From Pseudomonas leptonychotis (lineage in GTDB: Bacteria; Pseudomonadota; Gammaproteobacteria; Pseudomonadales; Pseudomonadaceae): a stretch of DNA of 64,000 bases. The first letter of the stretch is position 1, and each line of letters begins with the position of its first letter. The notes under the pieces are model-generated. The model did not search any database and was not told the DNA's origin. It saw nothing but the letters and a program-made list of their open reading frames with translations. A program made the translations under genes and the position numbers. This document shows, one piece after another, positions 35,299-42,350 of this stretch. Location of the stretch: the NCBI RefSeq assembly GCF_004920405.1, contig NZ_RFLV01000001.1, positions 2,046,001 to 2,110,000 on the forward strand, read 5' to 3'.

Positions 35299-35505
35299 CC
35301 AGAATATGTAATTTGTAGGTGAGGGCCATGCTTGGTGAGCAGCAGCTGACCGGATCAAAGTGCGTAACTAAAGGGGCGGAGTGAATAAATTTTGATCAGC
35401 TAGGCTGGTGGTTGACGAGATTGGCAAAGGAGTTTGCCATGCCCAGAAAACAACGGATGTATCTCTCTGGCGTGCCGGCGCACGTGGTGCAGCACGGCAA
35501 TTATC
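35299..35505 (+). repeat. About 205-bp direct repeat, left copy
   Basis: From CCAGAATATGTAATTT to the RAYT codons for GGCAA, this segment recurs at 35928-36132, 629 bp further on, with a few differences. It contains a RAYT left end and 69 bp of upstream sequence, so element plus flank were duplicated together. The spacer before it (35053-35298) is AT-rich and I see nothing coding in it. Confidence 0.7.
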
Positions 35506-35909
35506 GCGAGTCCTGCTTTTTCCAAGATGAAGATTACCAGTTCTATCTTGCGGTGCTGGGCGATGCGTTGAGGCGGTACCGGATGCAATTGCATGCCTAC
35601 GTATTGATGACCAAACATGTGCATCTTTTAATGACACCTACTGACGAGTCGGGCATTTCCCGCGTGATGCAGGCATGTATGTTTTGTATGTGAATCGCAC
35701 TCGAGTTAGATAGGCAGTGTGCCATCGGGCGCTATTTGCTGGCCATCTCGAACCGAATGCCATCAATGTTATGCGAGAGGCCTGCGCGCACAACTACCCC
35801 TTGGGTAATGATCGCTTTCGGGAGTCGATAGCTATTCAGCTGGGCGCTCGGTGGCTACCAGGGTTCTGGTCGGCCAGCGGTTAAAAATAAATCACTCCGA
35901 CCCCTTTAG
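35368..35909 (+). mobile_element. RAYT element copy 3 (internally deleted)
   Basis: Ends CTAAAGGGGCGGAGT (left) and ACTCCGACCCCTTTAG (right) are preserved, but the inside is about 240 bp shorter than copy 2. A second ACCCCTTTAG end lies 17 bp beyond (35917-35926), as if two elements had been trimmed together. Confidence 0.75.
35439..35889 (+). pseudogene. Degenerate RAYT transposase
   Basis: ATG at 35439 starts MPRKQRMYLSGVPAHVVQHG and keeps HVH (TKHVHLL). A roughly 10-bp deletion after RVMQ shifts the frame, and about 210 bp including the catalytic Tyr region are missing. The C-terminal codons (from GAGTTAGATAGG) survive out of frame. Several substitutions (GNY, ESC, KHV) set it apart from copies 1 and 2. 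Confidence 0.85.
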
Positions 35910-35927
35910 ACCCTCGACCCCTTTAGA

Positions 35928-36132
35928 CCAGAATATGTAATTTATAGGTGGGGCCATGCTTGGTGAGCAGCAGTTGGCCAGATCAAAGTGCGTAACTAAA
36001 GGGGGGCGGAGTGAATAAATTTTCATCAGCTAGGCTGGTGGTTGACGAGATTGGCAAAGGAGCTTGCCATGCCCAGAAAACAACGGATGTATCTCCCTGG
36101 CGTGCCGGCGCACGTGGTGCAGCGCGGCAATC
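35928..36132 (+). repeat. About 205-bp direct repeat, right copy
   Basis: Second copy of the segment at 35299-35505. It ends abruptly at GGCAA-TCATC, where unrelated AT-rich DNA upstream of lasA begins. Confidence 0.7.
35996..36132 (+). mobile_element. RAYT element copy 4 (5' remnant only)
   Basis: Left end CTAAAGGGGGGCGGAGT and the first about 20 codons of the transposase (ATG at 36069, MPRKQRMYLPGVPAHVVQRGN), then a breakpoint. The rest is lost. Confidence 0.8.
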
Positions 36133-36273
36133 ATCTACGCTGGCACATTTTATTTACAATTATTTTAATCTAGTGCTTAGCGCAAATTATGTTGGTGTTG
36201 CTTTGATTTGCTTCTTGTCAATTCACGCTGCGTGTCTAGTCTCATGGTTCTCAAGTCGCACCTGTGAATATGC

Positions 36274-36295
36274 CGGTACACATGCGTGTGTACCG
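36274..36295. promoter_or_regulatory. 22-bp palindrome upstream of lasA
   Basis: CGGTACACA-TGCG-TGTGTACCG: perfect 9-bp arms, 72 bp before the lasA ATG. The size and symmetry fit an operator for a dimeric regulator. It partly overlaps ACCTGTGAATATGCCGGT (36260-36277), a weak lux-box-like sequence. Confidence 0.5.
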
Positions 36296-36366
36296 TTGTA
36301 GGCGATTGTTATGGTGTCGACTCTCTTGAGTGGATGTTGTACTTAATACTAGGGATGGGTAGAGCA

Positions 36367-37611
36367 ATGATTAGACTCGCGCGGGTAGCACCTGGTTTGC
36401 TAGTTTTTTCTTACTTGGGCTTGGGTGGCATATATGCAAATGCTACCACCAGCGAAATAAAACAGTCGGCGTTTAATTATTCGGCGCAAGCATTACAGCG
36501 GTTGGTAATCGCCAGTGATGGTTTGCTCTTCAGTGATGAGCTGTTCTTGTATGGCCGAGATGCTGAGGCGTTTGATCTCGGTGGTTATCTCGCAGTGCAT
36601 GCGCCTCAGTTACGCGACAAGCAGGAGTTAATAGCTCACTGGAGTGGTTACTACAGTATTAACCCCAAGGTGGTACTGGCGCTTATGGAGCTTAAGAGCG
36701 AGCTGTTGTCTGCGCCTAGCCCAGATAAATTGCGGGCGCCGTTTGCTGAGTTGTCCACGGCGAGCGGTTTTGCGGGGCAGCTGCGCGATGTTTTGCAGCA
36801 ATTGTCACAGCGCTTCTACAGCTATGAGGCATACCAGCGTGAGCATGGCCTTACCCGTTTTACTCCAGATACAGGGGGATTGAATGGTGCCAGTGCGGCG
36901 CTGCTTGGAGTATTACAGGGTGCGAACAATGCGCCTGCAGTACTCAAGTGGAGCTCGCCGTTGCAAACCTTCACCCAGCACTTTGCAACGCTATTTAACA
37001 TGGCTCCCGAGCAACTGCGTGGCGCTGAGTCGGGAGCGAAGGCTGTGCTTGCGGTTAGCTCACTCCCGCCGACCAATATGCTGCAGTTACCTTGGTACCA
37101 AGGCTATTCTTGGCAATCAAACGGCGCACATTCTCACACCGGCTCAGGTTCACCGTACTCATCTATTGATGTGTCCTACGATTGGCCAGGCTGGGGCGCG
37201 CAGACATACAGCGTGGCGGCCGCGCATAGTGGTCGGGTTAGTGTTCTGTCTCGCTGTCAGGTAAGGGTTACAAACGCTAACGGCTGGTCGACTAATTATT
37301 ATCATATGGATAATGTTCGAGTAAGTAATGGGGAAACCATTGCGGTTAATACCAAGTTGGGGGTGTATGCCGGCAATCGTAATACTGCGCTTTGTGAGGG
37401 CGGAAGTTCAACCGGGCCACATTTGCATTTCTCACTTTTATACAATGGCCGCTATGTGTCGTTGCAAGGTGTTAATTTAGGTGTGTTTCGCGTTTCTGTA
37501 GGTTCTTACAATTATGATAATCAGTGCAGTCGATTCAATTTTTATAATTTGAATACAGGGAACTATCAGTGTGCGTGGAGTGCGCTGTACAACGCCGGGC
37601 CGTTGAATTAG
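36367..37611 (+). CDS. lasA: LasA-type M23 glycyl-glycine endopeptidase (staphylolysin)
   Basis: Secreted zinc metallopeptidase of 414 residues from the ATG at 36367, giving the signal MIRLARVAPGLLVFSYLGLGGIYANA. An upstream in-frame start at 36286 is less likely. The propeptide (LFLYGRDAEAFDLGGYLAVHAP, HWSGYYSINPKV) and mature enzyme match P. aeruginosa LasA closely. Zn ligands are His in GAHSHTGSG, Asp in DVSYDWPGWG and the HLH of STGPHLHFSLLYNG. The mature end includes disulphide Cys pairs. It lyses staphylococcal pentaglycine bridges and aids elastolysis. It is flanked by RAYT debris and an island-end terminator, suggesting mobility, and its 5' region is AT-rich. Confidence 0.94.
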   Translation: MIRLARVAPGLLVFSYLGLGGIYANATTSEIKQSAFNYSAQALQRLVIASDGLLFSDELFLYGRDAEAFDLGGYLAVHAPQLRDKQELIAHWSGYYSINPKVVLALMELKSELLSAPSPDKLRAPFAELSTASGFAGQLRDVLQQLSQRFYSYEAYQREHGLTRFTPDTGGLNGASAALLGVLQGANNAPAVLKWSSPLQTFTQHFATLFNMAPEQLRGAESGAKAVLAVSSLPPTNMLQLPWYQGYSWQSNGAHSHTGSGSPYSSIDVSYDWPGWGAQTYSVAAAHSGRVSVLSRCQVRVTNANGWSTNYYHMDNVRVSNGETIAVNTKLGVYAGNRNTALCEGGSSTGPHLHFSLLYNGRYVSLQGVNLGVFRVSVGSYNYDNQCSRFNFYNLNTGNYQCAWSALYNAGPLN

Positions 37612-37664
37612 TCATATTCATGGTGCGCTTGGATTGTTAGCAAGAATATTAGTTTTCTGTGGTT

Positions 37665-37707
37665 TTAAAGCCCCCGCCGGCGAGAGCCGACGCGGGCTTT
37701 TTGTTGG
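37665..37707 (+). terminator. Terminator after lasA; right copy of the 41-bp island repeat
   Basis: Hairpin GCCCCCGCCGGC-GAGA-GCCGACGCGGGC followed by TTTTT. Positions 37667-37707 match the typA terminator at 38 of 41 bases, including the asymmetric loop and the trailing GTTGG. Confidence 0.82.
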
Positions 37708-37805
37708 GGGGGGCAAAAAGTTGCTCACCCCGTCAGGGTGTTTGACGGAATTTTCACAGGCTGGCTGGCATAAAGACTGCGCTTATTTAGGTTCATGAGG
37801 TCGCC

Positions 37806-39569
37806 ATGTCAGCAGTACTGCAAACGTCGCCGCGCAAAGGCGTGGATTGGGCCGGGTTGGGTTGGGCTTTTCTATTCTTCTGGTATTTCTCGGGTGTTAC
37901 TCAATTACTGATCCAGTTAACCGGTACGGCCGGCTTTTCTGGTTTCCGCCAGGCCTTGCTGGCCAGTGCGCTGTGGTTGGTGCCGGTGCTGCTCTGGCCG
38001 GCGCGTACTCGGCAGTTGGCGGCGGTAATCGGCACGCTGCTGTGGCTGTGTTCGCTGGGCAGCTTTGGCTACTTTCTGGTGTACGGCCAGGAGTTCTCGC
38101 AGAGCGTTATTTTCATCATGTTCGAGTCGAACATTAATGAGAGCCGCGAATACCTGATCCAGTATTTTGCCTGGTGGATGCTGCCGGCGTTTGCCGCCTA
38201 TGGTCTCTGCGGTTGGCTGCTGTGGCGCAAGGTGCGCCCGATTTACCTGTCGCGCCCTGGTGCCTTGTTTGCCGCAGCGATTGCGCTGTTTGTGTCGGTG
38301 GGCTACCCGGCGCTGCGCCAGTTCAGCAAGCACGACAGCTGGCAGGCCGGCTTTGACAACTTCACCCAGCGCATTGAGACAGCCACACCGTGGCAGCTGG
38401 CGGTGGGCTACAAGAACTACCGTGAGCAACTGACTAATATGCAGGTGTTGCTGGCTGAGAACGCCAGTATTCCTCCTTTGGCGAACCTGCAAGATGCTCA
38501 TGCCGGGCAGCCAGGAACCCTGGTATTGGTGATCGGTGAGTCGACCAACCGTCAGCGCATGAGCCTGTACGGCTACCCCCGTGAAACCACCCCGGAGCTT
38601 GATGCACTGCGTGATCAGCTGCAGGTGTTTGATAACGTGGTTACGCCGCGGCCATACACCATCGAAGCCTTGCAGCAGGTGCTGACCTTTGCTGACCAGG
38701 AGCACCCGGAGCGCTACCTGACCACGCCTTCGGTGATCAACCTGATGAAGCAGGCGGGCTATAAGACCTACTGGATCACCAACCAGCAGACCATGACCAA
38801 GCGCAACACCATGCTCACCACGTTTTCCGAGCAGGCTGATGAGCAGTTCTACCTGAACAACAACCGTGAGCAGAACGCCCGTCAGTATGACGGCGACGTG
38901 CTGGCGCCTTTTGCCAAGGTGTTGGCTGATGGTGCGCCGCGTAAATTTATCGTGGTGCATTTGCTCGGCACCCACATGAGCTATCAGTACCGCTATCCGG
39001 CTGAGTACGAGCGCTTCACTGACCGTTCTGGAGTGCCGGGTAACGTCAGCGATGATCAGCTACCGACCTACAACAGCTACGACAACGCGGTGCTGTACAA
39101 CGACCATGTGGTGGCCAGTCTGATCAAGGATTTGTCGGGCGCGCAGGCCAACAGCATGTTGCTGTACCTGTCGGACCATGGTGAAGCGGTGTTCGATGCG
39201 CCCAAGCCGGATGTGCTGGGGCGTAACGAGGCGGCTCCCACCAGCCCGATGTACACCGTGCCGTTTATTGTTTGGAATTCGCCGCAGTGGCAGGCGCAGC
39301 AGGCGCGTGATTTCAGTGCGGCGCTGTCACGGCCTTATAGCTCTTCGCACTTTATTCACACCTGGGCGGATCTGGCCGGGTTGCGCTTTGATGAATACGA
39401 GGCGCACAAAAGCCTGGTGAGTCAGAATTTCCGGCCATTGCCGCTGTTGATTGGTAACCCGGAAAAACCCAAGAGTTTGATCGATTTCAGTTTGATCAAG
39501 CCGCAGGCGCCGGTGGCGCAGCGTATCGCCCAGAAAGACCCGGAGCAGCGCGCAACCAAGGCGCTGTAA
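37806..39569 (+). CDS. cptA: Lipid A/LPS-core phosphoethanolamine transferase (CptA/EptA family)
   Basis: Inner-membrane sulfatase-fold enzyme of 587 residues that moves phosphoethanolamine from phosphatidylethanolamine to LPS. It has about five N-terminal membrane helices (about 15-170), then a periplasmic alkaline-phosphatase-like domain. The nucleophile Thr247 is in LVIGESTNRQRMSLYGYPRETTP, and zinc-site residues in HLLGTHMSY and YLSDHGEAVFD. The length is closest to CptA (heptose-I modifying). EptA, which changes polymyxin sensitivity, is a possible alternative. A TGGCATAAAGACTGC sequence at 37766-37780 is a near sigma-54 match upstream, unproven. Confidence 0.82.
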   Translation: MSAVLQTSPRKGVDWAGLGWAFLFFWYFSGVTQLLIQLTGTAGFSGFRQALLASALWLVPVLLWPARTRQLAAVIGTLLWLCSLGSFGYFLVYGQEFSQSVIFIMFESNINESREYLIQYFAWWMLPAFAAYGLCGWLLWRKVRPIYLSRPGALFAAAIALFVSVGYPALRQFSKHDSWQAGFDNFTQRIETATPWQLAVGYKNYREQLTNMQVLLAENASIPPLANLQDAHAGQPGTLVLVIGESTNRQRMSLYGYPRETTPELDALRDQLQVFDNVVTPRPYTIEALQQVLTFADQEHPERYLTTPSVINLMKQAGYKTYWITNQQTMTKRNTMLTTFSEQADEQFYLNNNREQNARQYDGDVLAPFAKVLADGAPRKFIVVHLLGTHMSYQYRYPAEYERFTDRSGVPGNVSDDQLPTYNSYDNAVLYNDHVVASLIKDLSGAQANSMLLYLSDHGEAVFDAPKPDVLGRNEAAPTSPMYTVPFIVWNSPQWQAQQARDFSAALSRPYSSSHFIHTWADLAGLRFDEYEAHKSLVSQNFRPLPLLIGNPEKPKSLIDFSLIKPQAPVAQRIAQKDPEQRATKAL

Positions 39570-39586
39570 CACAGCGCCCTCAGCGG

Positions 39587-40030
39587 CTACTGGCCGCTGG
39601 CGACGTACTTGAGCAGTTCGACGACCTGCTCTGGGCTTTGTGCCCAGGCCATGGCAGCGCCGTCGACTTCCTTCAGCGGGTGCACAATCTCCGCGCCGTG
39701 CAGGGTGATATACGGCTTGCCCAACGCGGCGCAGTAGCCCGCGTCGAAGGCCGCGTTCCACTGCTTGTACTGCTCGCCGAAACGAATAATCGCCAGGTCG
39801 CATTTCTCCAGCAGGGTCTTGGTGCGAATCGCGTTGACCTTGGCCGATTTATGATCGCGCCAGAACCCTTGGCTTTCCGCGCCCAGCACATCGCCCGCGG
39901 CATCGCTGCTGGCGTGATCGGTTACGGCGGAGGTGAAGGTCAGCTGCAGGCCATGCTGCTCGGCCCCCTGAATGATTTGCTGACGCCAGTCGGTGTGGAT
40001 TTCGCCGGATAGGTAAACGGTCAGGCTCAT
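39587..40030 (-). CDS. YtoQ family protein
   Basis: Cytosolic protein of 147 residues starting MSLTVYLSGEIHTDWRQQI at 40030. The longer frame to 40093 adds 21 codons with no family similarity, and CAACCTC just before this ATG gives a GAGG RBS. The Rossmann-like fold (YLSGEIHTDW, CDLAIIRFGEQYKQWNAAFDAGY, LGKPYITLH) is that of the YtoQ/nucleoside 2-deoxyribosyltransferase-like group. Biochemical role unknown. Convergent with cptA; 18 bp between stops. Confidence 0.82.
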   Translation of the reverse strand: MSLTVYLSGEIHTDWRQQIIQGAEQHGLQLTFTSAVTDHASSDAAGDVLGAESQGFWRDHKSAKVNAIRTKTLLEKCDLAIIRFGEQYKQWNAAFDAGYCAALGKPYITLHGAEIVHPLKEVDGAAMAWAQSPEQVVELLKYVASGQ

Positions 40031-40169
40031 GACAACCTCTTGGTGTGGAAATGGCAGAGTCGCGTGGACCCAACAGGGCGGCCAGTCTGCCATGCCTGGC
40101 GCGATTTTTCAGGCGGGTGCAGATGGCGGCTTGGACAGTGAACTGTTGCCAAGAGCGCTGGGGCGGGGG

Positions 40170-41576
40170 TTAGTTCATCAAGCCTTGCATGCAGTTGGCC
40201 AGGTTCATGGCCATGCGCCGGCGCCAGGGTGCGCTGTGTGGGTTGCTCAGTACACGGTCCTCATGGGCGAAGCTGTGCATGACCGCGTTATAACCGAGCC
40301 AGCGCAGTGGCTCGGGCTCCCAGCGCGCTAAGTGGCTGACGTGTTGCTCATCCAGCACCCAGGGCTGCTGGGTCAATTCGCTGGGCTGGTTGAGAATCAG
40401 GTCGGCCAATGTGCGGCCGCTAAGGTTGCTCGCGCCCACCCCTTCACCGCCATAACCGCCGGCCAAGGCAATCTTGTTGCGCCGGTCCACCAGCATATGT
40501 GGGCGGAAGCGTCGAGCCATGGCCAGGTTGCCGCCCCAGGCATGGGTAATGCGCACGTCCTTGAGCTGCGGGAACAGCTCGCTGAACAAATAGCGGCGCA
40601 GCTCGCGCTCGGCCTCGTTGAGCGCAAAATTGCTGCGCAGCTTGCCGCCAAAGCGATAGCCGCCGCGTGCGCCAAATACCAGCCGATTGTCGGCGCTGCG
40701 TTGGCCATAGGTGATTTGCCGGCTGTATTCGCTAAAGGCCTGGCCGCGCTCCAGGCCAATATCGGCCCAGACTTCTTTGGGCAAGGGCTCAGTGGCCACC
40801 AGCAGGCTTTGCACCGGCAATTGGTGTTTGCCCAGCGGCGGCAGGCTGGCGGCATAGCCTTCCACAGCCGGGACTATCCAGTCGGCGTGCACGCTGCCGT
40901 TGGCGGTGCGCACCTGGCCGGTTTGCCAGTCGATCACCTGGCTCTGCTCATACAGCTCAACTCCCATGGTTGTTACGCAGCCAGCCAAGCCGCGTACCAG
41001 CTTGGCCGGTTGAATGGTCGCGCAGTGCGGCGTGTAGATCGCGCCATAGGCGTTGGCCAGCTGTAACTGTTTGCCCAGGTCAAAGGGGGTCAACCAGCGG
41101 TAATCGGCTTCATCTAAGCCTTCAGCGCGCAGATCGGCCAAGTGGGCACGCAGGCTGCTGAGCTGCTCAGGGTAGCGCGCGGCGCAATACAGCGCGCCAG
41201 CCTTGCGGTAATCACAGGTGATTTGCTCGCGCTTGAGCACGCGGGCGACCTCGTCGGGAATGTCGTGTAACAGGCGGTAAGCTGCTTGGCGTGCGGAGTT
41301 GGGCTGCCCTGCGAGCAGGCGATCCTCGCCCATCAGGCCGCCCATCAACCAGCCGCCATTGCGCCCGGAGGCGCCGAAACCGGCAATTTCACTTTCCAAG
41401 ATAACGATGCGCAGGTGCGGCGCCTGGCGTTTGAGGTAGTACGCGGTCCATAGGCCCGTGTAGCCCGCGCCGATGATGGCAACGTCGGCGTGAATGTCTG
41501 CCTGCAATGCGGCTCTGGGGCTCAGCGACTCACCGAGTTGGTCCATCCATAAACTGATGTTCTGCCACTGGCTCAT
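40170..41576 (-). CDS. FAD-dependent oxidoreductase, DAO family (PuuB-like)
   Basis: Flavoenzyme of 468 residues. The Rossmann motif VAIIGAGYTGLWTAYYLKR (about 32-50) binds FAD. The second signature FGASGRNGGWLMGG is typical of gamma-glutamylputrescine oxidoreductase/glycine oxidase-like DAO proteins. The C-terminal FAD contact is LAGGYGGEGVGASNLSGRTLADLIL. It probably oxidises a secondary amine or amino acid. Substrate unknown, since no polyamine genes are adjacent. The 139-bp gap to YtoQ (40031-40169) has no gene. Confidence 0.82.
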   Translation of the reverse strand: MSQWQNISLWMDQLGESLSPRAALQADIHADVAIIGAGYTGLWTAYYLKRQAPHLRIVILESEIAGFGASGRNGGWLMGGLMGEDRLLAGQPNSARQAAYRLLHDIPDEVARVLKREQITCDYRKAGALYCAARYPEQLSSLRAHLADLRAEGLDEADYRWLTPFDLGKQLQLANAYGAIYTPHCATIQPAKLVRGLAGCVTTMGVELYEQSQVIDWQTGQVRTANGSVHADWIVPAVEGYAASLPPLGKHQLPVQSLLVATEPLPKEVWADIGLERGQAFSEYSRQITYGQRSADNRLVFGARGGYRFGGKLRSNFALNEAERELRRYLFSELFPQLKDVRITHAWGGNLAMARRFRPHMLVDRRNKIALAGGYGGEGVGASNLSGRTLADLILNQPSELTQQPWVLDEQHVSHLARWEPEPLRWLGYNAVMHSFAHEDRVLSNPHSAPWRRRMAMNLANCMQGLMN

Positions 41577-41642
41577 GCGCGTTTGCCTGGGTCGCGGATC
41601 AATGCCACCTAGGATAAGCCAGGGCAGGCCGGCGTGCTGTAC

Positions 41643-42050
41643 TCAGCTTTTCGGTTTGTAGGCGCAGTACCCAGGCCGTGGGCCGACTTTGGGGTGGTTA
41701 CGGCAGGTGTCGGGGCGCTTTTCGTAGATGGTGCACAGGCGCGTCTTGCGATCCAGGTAGTAGCAATCGTTATTGCTCATACGGGTTAGGGTGAAAATCC
41801 CCGACTTCTGGTGGAAGCGTTCGACGAGGCCGTCCTTTTGCAAGCGTTTGGCGATGTTCTTCGCCGGCTCGCTGCGCTCGAACTCATCGACCACGCCGAT
41901 GCGTATCAGGTCGTTGAGGCGCACCTCGACCGGCAGCGTGCAGCAGCTGGAATGGCAGCTGTGGCACATGTCAGCGGTGTATTTGGCCCAGGTGTCCAGG
42001 CGGTCGAGTTCGGCGGCGGCAATCAGGTTGTTTTTCATTGGTGCGGGCAT
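41643..42050 (-). CDS. YkgJ family cysteine-cluster protein
   Basis: Protein of 135 residues (131 if the second ATG at 42038 is used). It carries the zinc/iron-chelating CxxCxxxC-C cluster CHSCHSSCCTLPVE (about 29-42) and the later cysteines CYYLD, LCTIYEKRPDTC and GYCAY. The family is often annotated as Fe-S or zinc binding. Function is unproven. Confidence 0.82.
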   Translation of the reverse strand: MPAPMKNNLIAAAELDRLDTWAKYTADMCHSCHSSCCTLPVEVRLNDLIRIGVVDEFERSEPAKNIAKRLQKDGLVERFHQKSGIFTLTRMSNNDCYYLDRKTRLCTIYEKRPDTCRNHPKVGPRPGYCAYKPKS

Positions 42051-42154
42051 GCATCAGTTGTACGGCGGGCGATGATAGCGGCCTTGAGGCATTTGTGAAT
42101 GACTATCTGCCAGCTGGTCATATTTTGTGCGGTCGCGTTCGGGCTAATTGCTGA

Positions 42155-42223
42155 AGGCTGCCACGTGCCGCCGCTCCTTCGTGCCGGTGCTGTGCGCCGT
42201 TAAAAATGGCGTCGGGTTATTTC
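42155..42223 (+). repeat. Dispersed repeat, copy C (degenerate)
   Basis: GCTGCCACGTGCCGCC...GTGCTGTGCGCCGTTAAAAATGGCGTCGGG shares the GTTAAAAATGGC core and spacing of copy B. The rest of the 300-bp gap 42051-42350 has a possible -10 CCTATACT (about 42281) and a small CCGTCGGATGACGG dyad, but no other gene. Confidence 0.45.
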
Positions 42224-42350
42224 TCCCTGTGCTGTGATGCGTGCGGCATTCGTCTCTCTGGGTATGCGGCAGGACGGCTCCTATACTGCTGCGCAATTTA
42301 CGCCCGCCGTCGGATGACGGTATTCGGGTTTTTACTTGGGGATGCACTGC

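Noticed and set aside
36011..36301. 96-codon plus frame upstream of lasA
   Set aside because: Starts in the RAYT left end in the wrong frame and continues into AT-rich non-coding DNA; no RBS or family match.
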